Assembly (NCBI RefSeq): GCF_000344685.1
Contig: NW_006920414.1
Span: 1,927,577 to 1,991,576, forward strand
Direction of reading: 5' to 3'
DNA length: 64,000 bases
From: Gloeophyllum trabeum ATCC 11539
Lineage: Eukaryota > Basidiomycota > Agaricomycetes > Gloeophyllales > Gloeophyllaceae
This document shows, piece after piece, positions 1 to 11,091 of this stretch; within the stretch, counting starts at the first letter, position 1; each line of letters starts with the position of its first letter. Position numbers and translations under genes: made by a program. Under the pieces are notes generated by a model. It was given only the letters and a program-made list of their open reading frames with translations. It had not been told where the DNA came from and searched no databases.

Positions 1-2410
1 AGTCCTCTGCGAAATCGTCTCTTCATGTTCCGCCTCTCATCATATACTCGCCCAATATTATTGTTTGCGCCGATGCTGATCCACTCGTCCTTTAGCTCTC
101 CGTGATTCTCGCTGTCTCACTGTTGTGTGTGGTATGATGTCTCAACATGCTTTTTTGTTCATTGTGTTCTGTATGTCTATGTCTCAGTCTTTTTGTTCGC
201 TGCGCATGCTCTGTCACCTGCGCCGTACTTGCGCTCAAACTCGGTGATAAATGGCTCGTTATTCATTACACTACTCAGTGCAAGGCGGTCAATCCTAATA
301 CAATGACGTAATTTGTAGCCTGGCAAATCCAAATGTTCCCAAGGTCTTTTGCGACGGTGAGGTGAGTGAACACCACTCATGCATCTGCGCCCATCGCCTT
401 AAGTGTCCCATTCCTGCTTATATGAAGTGGTGCTGCGAAGCCTCAACTGGTCCGACAACGATATCGTCGGTTACCACTCCATCAGGTGCTCTGCACTTAG
501 AGAGTAGAGATGGTCGACAGCAGACAGAGTTACGTGTTTGTAGTGCCACGCATGTCAAACAAATATATTTTTAAATAAATGCTCGTCGCCAGATAAAGGC
601 AAGGGTTTGGGGTCCTAGAGTTAAGCGAGTCGGACTGTGAAGCGTAGGAGCATGCGTGACGGAGCAACTTGACCTGGCGGTTCTCGGCCACCGTACTCCT
701 GCAAATACTCTCTATTCTGAAGTGTACATACCTATTCTGAGACTTTCGGAAAGCGAATCGGCTTGAACTGTAAGCGAGCTGCAGGAGCCTGAGCCCTGAG
801 GCCAGCTGCAGTCTTGAGACCTGGTCCAAGTTGCAACCGGGATACTGAGTTCCAACTGATCACACAGTGTGCGAGTCCTCTACCCCGACGCCTTTGTTGA
901 AATATTCCAAGCAAACGGAAGACAAGCACGTTTGCCCCAGGCGGTCGGTTGCCCGAAGGGCAATCGCATACAGTACATCGAGTAGATACAACGAATATAT
1001 ATGAATTTCTTATCACCTTATACCGTTGCCGAGCAGGACCAGGTCGACTTTAGGAAATCGAGCACAGCAATGCGGGCTTGCACTCGGGGTCCTGGCACCG
1101 CGTGATGGAAAAGAGTGACATCCACCTCTAAATATCGAGTTCCTCCTGTGCTAATGCTTGTTGACTTCTATGTGCTCTCTAAGTACACTTCTATTAGGTC
1201 TGAGAGTATGGAGAGAGCCTATATACATAGTCTGGTACAGTATATGTGTAATTAGCACCCTTCTCTGTATGAATTACGCAGTACTATATATTACCAAGGT
1301 CTGCCTATGGTATAAGTGACAACTCTGCTTCGTTGTTGAAGATCTAGAAATACCATGAAGTCCGGTTCATAGCTTGTATACACTCGGCATGGAATTGTAG
1401 GAGTGGTGGTGTTTCAGGATTGATGTGATTCTCTAACATGCATCCCTAGTTGAAAGGTAACAAGGTACATTGGTGAAGTACTCTGTGCCTCAAAGGCTCC
1501 AACAAGAATTCCAGTGGAGGAAAGTGCTATTTGAAGCAATGTATTGCACTTTATAGCAGGTTGGATAGCTAACAACAGTGGACTATATGTTGGTATCAGA
1601 AGTACATGTCCTAGGCTACTACTAAATCTGAGTGTGACCAGTCTCATCTCCTGGCAGCTTGTATCATCAATGTAGAGAAACATTGAACTTGTCACCATTG
1701 AAGCTGCTACTTAGTTGAAGCTTCACTACAGCTGGAATGAACAATGCCTCCCACTTGGGTATGGTGGTAGTCACACTATATATGGTAGACGTCTAGCTAC
1801 TGGAAATGTGACTACAGGTCACAGATCCACGCCACAGAGACCCCAACGCCACAATCCGAACTCGCGACGCTCAAAGTCGACCTGGTCCTGCTCGGCAACG
1901 GTACCTTATCAGTTGGGCCCGCCTGCGGCGGTCCCCCCTGACCACGCGCAACACGGCGCGAGCTCGCAAGCTCGATCCCGACTCCCGAAATCCAACAGCC
2001 TTGCGCCCGAAGCACCAGGAAAGACGCACATGTCGAACACTAGTACTTACATACTTTGGGGCAGTCGCATTTGGAAAGCTCACTTGCAATTGTGGCAACC
2101 TATATGTAGGAACCTCCAGAATGGCGCGTGGTAAGCACAGCCACAACCCCTTCGAACGCGGCCAGATCCTATCGCCCAAGTTCCCAACCCCTCCCTTAAA
2201 CCCTCTCTCACTCGCACAACAACGAAGCTGCAAAACGCACGATTACATTCCGCAAGCATGAGCGCACACCAGCTAGCTAAATGTCATACGATACAAAACA
2301 GAAGCTCAAAGGAAACAGTCCGGGACGAGCGCCAGCAACAAATGTCCAGCTCGTATAGTCCGCAGCCCTCGTACTCACTTCACTCACACACGCACACTCG
2401 GGCCTGGGGT
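1..2410. other. Gene-poor left flank
   Basis: I see no supported gene here. Open frames on both strands are short, start at arbitrary positions and show no recognisable domain or consistent splice pattern. The stretch from about 1200 to 1800 is AT-richer than the rest of the window and looks like ordinary intergenic or degraded repeat DNA, but I found no paired terminal repeats. A stretch near 2040-2230 has splice-like signals on the minus strand without a convincing product. Confidence 0.5.
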
Positions 2411-3459
2411 TCAGTCGAGGTCGAGGTTGAGCCGGCTGACGCGGCTCGTGCGCCTACAGCGATGGCTCGTCAGCGTGTGTTCAAGCGAAGGGGCGAGAGG
2501 GACCGACCTCTGCAGACCGAGGAGCTTCTTCAGCTTCGCGGCCTCGCTCTGGAGGCCCTGGGCGGCGGCCGCGCCGTTCGCGCCCTTCTGCTCGGACGAC
2601 GCGGCTTGCTGCGAGGACGACGACTCGGTGGCGGCTGCTGACTCCGCGGAGGCGCTGGCGGAGGCAGCGGCTCCTTCAGCAGCGGACTCGGTCGCGGCGG
2701 CGCCCTCAGCAGCGGACGACTCGGCGGCGGCGGCGGAGGACTCGGTGGCGGACCCGGCGGCGGCGCTCTCGGTTGCGGTGGCAGTCGAGTTGTTGCTAGC
2801 GTTGCCGCTGCCGTTCTTGTTCTTGTCGCTGCCCTTGCCGCTCTTGCTGCTCGACTGAGCGCCGGTGCCAGTCTCGGTCGAGTTCGCGCTCATGCCGGTG
2901 TTTTGGGCGTTACCATTCTGGTTCTTCTTGCCGCCCTTATGGTTCGCCTTGCCCTTCTTTCCGCTATTCTACGCGACATCGAAAGTAGTCAGCATTCCGC
3001 GAAAATACAAGGCGGTGAGCAGGAAGTACTCACAGCGCTACCGGTCTGGATCGACCCGTCCGCCATCTGGGTGACCGTGACGGTCTGCGCGACGCAGCTC
3101 GCGGACGTGTCCGTCGAGTTCGAGCCCGAGCCCGAGGCGCTGGTGATGGACGCGCCCGCGGCGGACTCGGTGGCAGTCGCGCCGTCGCCGCTCAAGCCTG
3201 TCTCGGACGAGCCGAGCGCAGAGCTGGAGAGGGTGGCAGCCGCGCCGGAGGTGTCGGTGGAGTTGGAGCCTCCTGCAGCGGCGGTGGCGGTGGCCTGGAA
3301 GAACGGTGAGCATGTGTCCGGGGGGGGACAAGAAGAGGATGGGCTTACTGCCACGGCGGACTCGCTCGCGGTTGCCTCGGCGTTCTTGGGCATGGGCGCG
3401 GCGAGGGCGCTGCCGGCGAGGGCGATGACGAAGGGGACGAGCGCGTTACGGAACAACAT
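2411..3459 (-). CDS. Secreted Ser/Ala/Thr-rich low-complexity protein
   Basis: Four exons read in frame: 3459-3349, 3294-3034, 2968-2894 continuing without a break to 2411, joined across introns with GTAAGC/CAG and GTGAGT/TAG ends. The product is about 309 residues. The first 20 residues form a clear signal peptide (basic Arg4, hydrophobic core, Ala-Leu-Ala-Ala cleavage region). The rest is almost wholly Ala, Ser, Thr, Gly and Glu with N-S-T glycosylation sites, a Cys pair motif around residue 44-50, a short basic Lys/Asn patch after the second intron, and alternating ESAA/SSAA blocks. This suggests a heavily O-glycosylated cell-wall or extracellular protein. I see no GPI signal at the C-terminus and no catalytic domain. 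A TATA-like sequence lies upstream at about 3692-3700. Function unknown. Confidence 0.75.
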
Positions 3460-4485
3460 CGTGTAAAGGCGGTGAGATGAAAGCTTGGAAGACTACGAGA
3501 CTAATGGGACGGATGCGTCGAGGAAGAGTGCACTGCACTGGACTGTCTCAGATGAAAGGGCGAGCTTCAAGCGTAAGCAGCAGGAAGACCGATCGCGGAT
3601 CGGTACTTCGAAAAGACGAGGAGAGCAGACGAAAAAAGAGGGGGGAGGCCGAAGAAAGGTCTGGGGAATCCCCGCCTCGCAGCATACCTGGGTACTTATA
3701 CGCCCTCGGTAACGGCCGCGCGTAAAGGGGGCCCTTCGCAGGGCGGATTGGCATGGCACCCGGGGCCAGTCGCAGGAGACGTTGGAGCGCGAGCTGATGG
3801 TTTAGCGTTGAAGGATTGAATTGGAGCGCGTCGAAGACTGGCAACGGACGCGTCCTGGAAACGAGGGAAGCGTGCGTGCTATCCTTAGCACGTTCGCACA
3901 GGAACAAGGTGTGATGACGTCTTCTGGGGTATTGGAGCGTGATCGGGCTTGCCTGCCGAAAAGGGAAATGAGTGCGGGAGAAGCACTCGGTCCTCTCGGG
4001 GACACCCAGCCTTCGGAACCGGGCGCTGTGGCGCTAGCATACCACGATGGCGGATGTGCCGACCATCATACATGTAGCTGATACTGGAAAGCACTGCATG
4101 GACCATCACAAAGATCACTGGCAAACAGATGTGAGGCGATATATTAGACGCACTCTGCACGTCTGGTCATCATCGACGATGCCACAAAGCGATCTGACCG
4201 CAGAACCCAGCTCTTGTACTCTCGGGACTCACCACTTTGTGGCGAGAATCCAAAAAAAATTACTGAACTTTCCATGGCAGCCATCAGCGGATTAGCCTGG
4301 ACCCAACCTCCGATCCGCAGGCATCTCAATCTTCGTGATGTCGACACCCATTGACCTGAATCACGGACCACTGACAGACTAGAAACAAGCGCACAAGGGC
4401 CGGTCATCATCGGAAACACCGTCCCATCACCATAATCTACGGTTTGGCGTACGATTCCCCATACCAAATCCGAGAGGCATAACAC
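3460..4485. other. Intergenic: promoter of the Ser/Ala-rich gene, otherwise empty
   Basis: This holds the 5' region of the gene ending at 2411 and a stretch with no supported coding content. Short open frames on both strands have no domain features. Confidence 0.5.
3692..3700 (-). promoter_or_regulatory. TATA-like box for the Ser/Ala-rich secreted protein
   Basis: The minus strand reads GTATAAGTA here, about 240 bases upstream of the ATG at 3459. Position and sequence fit a core promoter; this is inference only. Confidence 0.3.
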
Positions 4486-4782
4486 TCACAACTCAAGGTA
4501 CATGACCGAGATTATCAGCTCCATATGACTCCGGTCGTCATGTAGTCGCCGTGAATGCGCCATCCTCCAATCAAGAACCAGGAGCTACAGGTTTAAATGT
4601 TGAATACATACCAGCCTGCTGATGTAGCTGGAGTCCCCTGCTATTCGGAGGCCCGGCGACTCGGAGGACGACGCGTGGCGGATCATTCTAGTGAAACGGC
4701 CGGAGACTTGATGAATGCCTACCAGGGCCAGTCCCGCTCCTGCACCCAACCCGAGCCCGAACCCGACTGATGAACCACTCAC
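4486..4782 (-). CDS. Possible small Gly-rich protein (89 aa)
   Basis: Two exons can be read: 4782-4612 (57 codons) and 4584-4486 (32 codons plus stop), joined in phase across a 27-base GTATGT...TAG gap. That gap is shorter than normal fungal introns and weakens the model. The N-terminus is a Gly/Leu/Ala run (residues 6-22) that could be a membrane segment, followed by a basic stretch. The ATG lies only 64 bases past the HGH1 stop on the same strand. I recognise no family. It may equally be HGH1 3' UTR. Confidence 0.25.
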
Positions 4783-4845
4783 AATTCATCTCACTCCCGG
4801 CGACCACGCATCTCGCCCTCACCCGTTCCATTCATCTCACTGCGT

Positions 4846-6509
4846 TCACACCTCTTCGATTCTATCATCCTCATCGCTCTCCTCCTCCTTGCGTACGGCA
4901 CTCGCCCCCGTATCTACCTCCAAACCCGCGTCGTCCCGCTCGGTCTCGGGCCCTTCGACGCCCTTGAGGAGCACCACGAGGCGCTCGACCGCCTCCGCCA
5001 CCTACACCATATTCCTCCATCAGCCTTCTTCTCCCAGCCGAAAGCAAACGCACCTTCTCCACCCCCTCAGCCAAATGCATCGCCCGCACCACCTCGTACA
5101 CGCCGTGCCCGCGCAGAAAGTCGCGCCCCCAGCGCGTGGTGCAGAGGAGCAGCAGCGTCTCGACGTGCGTGCGCCGCAGCACGGGGTCGGGCTCGCGCGT
5201 CTTCGTGGGCGGGAGGAGCTGCAGCGCGGGCGGGAGGCGGTCTTGCTCCTGGCCGGGCCGTGGTCAGTGCGGCGGAGGGAACGAGCGGGACGGGCGCAGC
5301 GCACCTCGAGGTCGAGCTCCTCCGGCCCGGCGAGCGGCAGGAGGATGGACGGCAGCGCGTCCATGCCGGGCGCCGCCGCGGCGCCCGGGGGGGCCGCGAC
5401 GCGCGCGGATTCGGGCGCGAGCAGCGCGCGGTGCGCGGGGGCGTGGAAGGCGCAGTTCCTGGCGTGTCACGGGTCAGGCGGGAGTGCGCGCGTGAGGAGG
5501 AGGAGGAGGAGGAGGGAGGACGGACGGACTTGATGGTGGACGCGACGCCCCCGCGCCGGATCGTGTCCGGGTGCTCGGTGAACGCGAGCAGCTTCGCGAG
5601 TGGGTACTCGAGATCTTCCGAGGTGCCCATCGGCTCTTTCGGCCGCGGGGTGAGGAAGAACAGGCGTCCGGGAGGGGTCTACAGGACGTTTAGCACCGGC
5701 ACTGGCAGTGGTAGTACCGCACTTACCAGCGACAGATTGGCAAACACACTCGCGAGGAAATGGAGCTGGCTCCCGGGCTCGCCCTCCCTGCTCGGCACGC
5801 GCGCGCTGAGCACGAACGCGTCCAGCAGCAGCGGGAGCGCCTCCACCTCGCGCTTCGTCCCCGCAGGATACGGCTCGGGCGCGGGGCAGCTCCCGCAGCG
5901 CGACTGCTCGGCGTAGTACGCGCCGCGCACGGGGTAGTCGGCGATGACGGGGATGGCGAGGGCGAGCAGGGCGGACTGGACGGAGGGGGCGGCGGAGAGG
6001 TTGGAGAGGAGCATTGCGGCGAGGTCGGCGAGGACTGCCTGCGGGTTCTATGGCGGGGTGAGGGGGAGGGGAGGGGGCGGAGAGGGGGACGTACAAGGAT
6101 GTAGGAGACGAGGAAGGTGAGGAAAGGCGTGTCGCTGAGGCTGGGCGCGAGGAGCGGCGAGTCCGAGAGGTTGACCAGCGCGCGGAAGGCGTCGTGCGCG
6201 ACTGTCTGCAGGGCTTCGTGTCACGTCTGTCACTGCGGTGGGTATGTGTGCTTACTGTAGGCTCTCGGCACAGGAGCTTGAGATCGCGGATCGCGTCGGT
6301 GTCCTGCGTCTTCTTGAGGCCGGAACTGGGCAGGAATATCTTGCGGTAGGGAGAATCGGCGTCGGTGTGGCCGAGCAGGTTGGAGAGCGCAATCTGGCGG
6401 ACTTGTGGGCTGCGGTCGTGCAGGAAAGGAAGGAGCTGGCGGAGAGTTGTTATCATAGTGTGCAGAGAAGGATATCCATGAGACAAACCTCTCGCAGTTG
6501 GTCCTCCAT
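4846..6509 (-). CDS. HGH1: HGH1-like HEAT-repeat chaperone for eEF2
   Basis: HGH1 helps fold translation elongation factor 2 together with the TRiC chaperonin in the cytosol (known of the family). Eight exons give 428 residues: 6509-6489, 6435-6256, 6205-6095, 6047-5727, 5678-5530, 5458-5305, 5248-5054 and 5001-4846, all in phase. Family hallmarks are LLPFLHDRSPQVRQIAL at residues 8-24, the AHDAFRALVNLSD block, a Cys-containing loop in the middle, the GTSEDLEYPLAKL block, and the C-terminal LLKGVEGPE motif. The start ATG is a 7-codon first exon. One intron has a GTCCGT donor, and the same intron carries a GAGGAG-type purine repeat (about 5493-5519 on the + strand). It is divergent from SPT20 across about 900 bases. 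Length and motif order match the family. Confidence 0.93.
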
Positions 6510-7027
6510 TGCGGGGTGTGTCTGCAGCGAATTTATTGGGTTGCAGGTGGTCCGAGTCCGATCTCGAGATGATTTGCAAACTCTTGCTGAGTTGAAGCAA
6601 CCCTTATGGGATGCAAGTGTACTCAGTACCGCTGTGGGGTTGCTTGTCAGCTGCTCGTGCTCGGAAAGTAGTAGGGCTGCTCAATAGTTGATCGTTGGTC
6701 AAAAGGTTAAACAGCGGAAAATGGCTATTCTAATATAATTACAGTGAACCGCAAAAGTATTGCACCAAGTTCTCTTTGGTGTCAAATGCAAGCTTGTAGT
6801 ACTGCTTTCCCTCTACATCATGATAGTATTACCAAAACATCCTGCTGTATTATGGCTGGAAAGGAGGCCAAATACAACGGTCTGGTTTCAAGACTGGACA
6901 CCCTGGGAACCAGCGCATCTCTATCCTTTCCATTTACGGGGTTATCGTTACTCGATCGGGTATGTCCTAGTTTACAGTATTGACATATGTCAACGGTACG
7001 TTGGGCTTCTTACCTTTGCATCTTTGG

Positions 7028-7035
7028 TATATAAG
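7028..7035 (+). promoter_or_regulatory. TATA box, probable SPT20 promoter
   Basis: A consensus TATATAAG lies 387 bases before the proposed SPT20 ATG and is followed by a CT-rich tract, a common fungal transcription-start context. It implies a long leader. Confidence 0.45.
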
Positions 7036-7114
7036 GCCCTCTACCCTCGTAATTTCCGTCTCTCTTCCCCAGTCCTTCTCCCCATCTCCTGTATTGTCCC
7101 AGAAGGTTTTCCCT

Positions 7115-7261
7115 ATGCTCGAGGACACACATTTCATTGCTACTAGTCTCCAAGCATCAGCCCTCCAGCTCACCGAAATGCCCCAGCCTGAGCGTTTCGT
7201 ACAGTCTCCTTCAGGTCCTTCGAAAGTATGTCCGAGGAGTCCCTCATCTCACGGAATCTAG
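7115..7261 (+). other. Upstream ORF in the SPT20 leader (48 codons)
   Basis: An ATG at 7115 opens a 48-codon frame closed by TAG at 7259-7261, between the TATA box and the SPT20 start. A GTATGT donor-like site inside it at about 7227 could instead make it a 5' exon. Translation of it is not shown. Confidence 0.3.
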
Positions 7262-7414
7262 GAGGACACGACTTGAGTTGTTTTCGGGGGCAACGCCGTG
7301 GAAAACAAAGCTACCAAGGCGCTTAACCAAAGCTCCGCTTCGCCGTGGTGGCCACAGCCGCGCCCCTGCGTCGTCCGTTCCGTCATTGCCACAACCGCCT
7401 CCGCTCATGCCTCG

Positions 7415-9853
7415 ATGACAAGCTACAACCTGACGCGCTTCGTCCAGGAGCTCCTCTCCAAGACCGACGCCGCCCCGCCCTCCTTCACCGTCCACCTCTA
7501 CACCGAGCACTGGACTCTCAATAACGGCTCCAAGTTCCTCTACAACAACCAGGTCGCGGTTAGTCGTCTCCCTTCTTGCCACACTTCGCGCGTCTGATCA
7601 TAATTCAATGTTGCAGTCTCTGCTGGACGACATCCGCCAGCAGCGCATCCCCCCAGACTTCCTCGAGCTCTTTGAGGCCTCGCGCGTGCCGTTCTACGAA
7701 GGTGCGCCCATCACATGCATGTGCTCTGTGGCACCGACTCCTGTTAATGCGTGCGCCAGGCTGCCTCATCGTAGAGCTCCTCGACTACCGCCCGCGATCG
7801 AAGAACGCAAAGGTTGACAAGCCCGAGCGTAGCCGCGTCGTACTGCACCCGACGCCCGAGTCCCTCTGGGCGGACATATGCTTACTCAACCAGAAGGCGG
7901 ATAACAAGTGGACGGACGAGGATGCATTGCACGCCGAGGCTAGTCTGCTGGTACGTAACACTCCATATTGCAGTGGGTACATGACTACATGCTCGCCACC
8001 AGCTTGCCACCGCCCCGCCAATTTGCCTCGACCCCGACCCCCGCCTCGTCCGCGCCGTGAACGGCATAATCAGAGTATCCACGCCCCCCGTTCCGCAGTC
8101 CCTCAAACGCAAAGCGGTCGTGCTCGAGCCCGAGGAGGACGAGATTGAGGTGGCGCGCCGTGCCCGGCTCATGCAGTACATGAACCCGAGGATTCACCGC
8201 CCGTCGATGACGCCAAAGTGCGTTCGCTCTCGTTTCTCATGTGTGATGTGGTTAACGCGTGCGCCATGTAGCTACCGGATATTGGAAGCCGCCAAGGCTG
8301 TGAAGGCGCGCAAGGAGCTCATGGCCGCCGAGGCCGCCAGAGCGAGCGCAGCGACGACGCCCGCACCCGCTCCGGCGCCGGCGCAGACACCAGCTGCTAC
8401 GCGTCCGCCGTCGGTACAGGCGGCTCCGGCTGCAGCGCCTATGCCCGTTCCGGATATGATGGCGCGTCCCCCGATTGCCGTTGCGCACGCGAGGATGCAG
8501 CCGACCCCGCAGATGAGAGGCACGCCGCAGATGAGAGCGGCGAGTATCCCGTCGCCGTCTGCGCATTCGAACGGGACGTCGGTTACGCCTACGCCGGTGC
8601 CGACGAATGGACCTATTGCCCATCCACAGCACCCGCAACATCCCCAGCATTCTCATCATCCTCAACATCCTCAGCATCCTCAGCATCTTCAACATCCTCA
8701 ACTTTCCCAGCATTCTCAACTTCCCCAACATCCACAGCACCCTCAGCACCCTCAGCATTCTCAACATCTCCTGCACCCGCACGCTCCACAACCCCGAGCT
8801 TCTCCCATGCCACCCGCACAATCGCCCATGCCCCGACCCGTCTACATCGCGGGACAGCACGCGGGCGAGCCATCGCAACAGCGCAATCCCACCCCCATCC
8901 AACGCCCGCCGACCACACACCAGTCCCCGCGGCCCCCGTCCTCCCAGCAGCAATCCCACCCGCAACCACAACCGCAGCTGCAACCACAACCGCAACCAAC
9001 CCCCGCGCAGTACCAACAGTTCGCGCAAGCGCTGCATGCCCAACAGCAACAACACCAGGGGTTCCAGGCGCAAATGCCTCATCCACAACTCCTCGCGCAG
9101 CGGGGCAAGCCCGTCCCCGTTCCTCGCCCGCAGGGGACGCCCGCGCTGCTCACGCAGCCGTTGGCCCAGCAGCAGCAACAGCAACAGCAAGGACACACGA
9201 ACCAGGAGCAGCTGAACAATGTGTTCCAGCATATGCAGCGGATGCAGATGGAACGGCGGATCATGGCGCAGCAGGTGCAGCAGATGCAGGGCCACCACCC
9301 GAACGCGGCCCAGAACCCCCAAAACCTGAATGCGACGCAGAACCACCAGAACCCGAATGCGAATGGGCGGGTGACGCCCCAGGCGCAGACGCAGGCGGGG
9401 CGCAGCCCGATGGTGGCAGCTGCGCAAGCTCAAGTTCAGGCGCAGGGGCAGGACCCGCGCAACAGTCCGGCGGTCGCGAACAGGCACCTGTCCGCGTCGC
9501 GCTCGCCGATGCCGCAGCCTGCGCAGGCGCAGCCCCAGGGCGCGTACAACGGGTACAACGTCCACGCGATGTCGCAGTACCCGCACCACATGGTGAACGG
9601 CGGGCAGCAGCAGGGCGCGCCGAATCTCAATCCCCAGCAGCAGGGACAGCAGGGACAGCAGACAGGGCAGCCGATGATGCATTACCCGCCGCAGATGTAC
9701 TTTCCGCGGATGCCGCCTGGGTACTGGCCGATGCAGATGCCGATGGGACGCCCGGTGGTGAACGGGGGGCAGCAGCAGATGGCGGGGGCGGCGGGGATGG
9801 CGGTGAATGGCGCGCAGAAGCCGGTGCCGGGGGGGTTGCAGGGACGGACGTGA
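7415..9853 (+). CDS. SPT20: SAGA complex subunit Spt20
   Basis: Spt20 is a structural subunit of the SAGA histone acetyltransferase coactivator in the nucleus. Five exons (7415-7558, 7617-7701, 7760-7950, 8003-8217, 8272-9853) give 738 residues with every junction in phase. Residues 1-170 form the Spt20 domain: a YNLTRFVQELL opening, a FTVHLYTEHW strand, the LLDDIRQQRIPPDFLELFEAS helix region and the CLIVELLDYRP strand. The C-terminal two thirds is disordered and rich in Pro, Gln, His, Ala and Met, with a His-Pro-Gln minisatellite and poly-Gln runs, typical of coactivators. The ATG at 7415 directly precedes the conserved domain; an in-frame start 39 codons upstream (7298) is possible. A long antisense open frame across the last exon is a composition shadow. 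Confidence 0.92.
8621..8783 (+). repeat. His-Pro-Gln minisatellite in SPT20
   Basis: About 18 tandem copies of a degenerate 9-base unit (CAYCCYCAR) encode repeated H-P-Q or H-S-Q triplets inside the last SPT20 exon. The unit keeps the reading frame, so copy number can change without breaking the protein. Confidence 0.85.
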
Positions 9854-11091
9854 TTTGTGGGTGTATTGTATTCATGTATTGTACTACTCTTCTACTGGTG
9901 CCGTTGGAAGGACTTGTATTTTTGTGCATTTGGGTAGATCTATCTACATACGTACGCTGGAGCTTACCTAATCGCTGCTGTGCGCCGGGGATATCCAGAG
10001 GAAAAGGAACTCGGGAAGGGACCAACTGTTGACGACTGGATCAGATGCATCTGACCTGCACATCTTCGCGTTCTCGGGATCGTTATCTGGATGCACGCAG
10101 CGGAGGAAGATCGGCTGTTTTAGGCAATCCGCAGGAGTGGATTGGGTCCCTCCATGGCTAGCTTCATGTAACGAAAGCTAGCACTTTGCAGCGGACCCAT
10201 CATCAGGTGCTAGCATTAGTACTAGCGCAGAGCTTGCCGCTGCTGATCGCGAGTGCATGTGATCCCCCACTGGCACTGTTACTGCAGCACGCTCATCAAT
10301 AAATTTCCTTGTAGTCGTGTCGGTGTGTAATGACTCAAAGCGCGGGGGATGTTGGCGCTTCTCGCGCTCGGACGTTCTGAGGCTGGGGACGGCAGTCACG
10401 GTGAAGGAGGGTGATACAGCTGTTGAACGTCAAGGGGTGGGGGCGGCGTACTTATATCCATACGTCCTGGGAATGCTCAGGCTCGCGGGGAAGCGATCCT
10501 TCAAAATTATGCAGGGCTGCGCGACCGTGCCACCGTGCCGCTGTTTCGCGACAACACCCCGGTATCACCGCTCTCGCAGAGGACAGGGAGACACTATTGC
10601 ACGTACCTGACATACGCGATTCGTCGACCACGCGGCCGGCGGAAGGATGCGAGGACTCAACGCACACACTCACCACTCACCTCCGTCCCTGCGTCCAGTG
10701 GTCGACGGTGAGCCGGCTGCTTCCATGTGACGTCTGTCTGTCTATTTGACGTGGACATGCATGCACGGAGGGAGGAAGGAAGGAAGTCGAGGAGGCGAGT
10801 AATTGGGCGGAACGTGCCGCAGCTCGGGTCGGGGACGAGGGCGATGACAGCCGGCAGAGACTCGGAAGGGCTGACGGTGGCGGAATCCCAGACAGACAGA
10901 CAGGAGACTGGCGAGCAACTCGAGACGCAGGATACGCGATTGGGACTGTGCACGGAAACGGAAACGGAGGAAATGGCAGATGAAAACAGGGGGACCGAAG
11001 ACAACCCATATCCCACAAACGAGACAGACAGAAAAGACGGAAACGACACACTAGCACAACACAACTGCAGACGATGATGCGCCCCGCCCCC
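9854..11091. other. Convergent intergenic region, SPT20 / GATA factor
   Basis: Both flanking genes end here, so this holds two 3' UTRs. I found no gene. Short tetranucleotide runs (GTCT/AGAC type) occur near 10733-10745 and 10889-10903. No terminal repeats were found. Confidence 0.5.

Larger units (their letters stand above)
6510..7414. promoter_or_regulatory. Divergent intergenic region between HGH1 and SPT20
   Basis: About 900 bases between two divergent start codons. It contains a TATATAAG box at 7028-7035 on the + strand, a pyrimidine-rich tract just after it at about 7060-7095, and an upstream ORF at 7115-7261. No other gene is supported. Confidence 0.5.

Noticed and set aside
609..616. 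GGGGTCCT that could be the right end of another AGGACCCC element
   Set aside because: No matching left end and no TCCGGA motifs nearby.
8252..9682. Long antisense frame (476 codons) opposite SPT20
   Set aside because: Its composition is a mirror of the Pro/Gln/His-rich coding strand, with no domain and no introns, while the sense strand carries a clear Spt20 domain.
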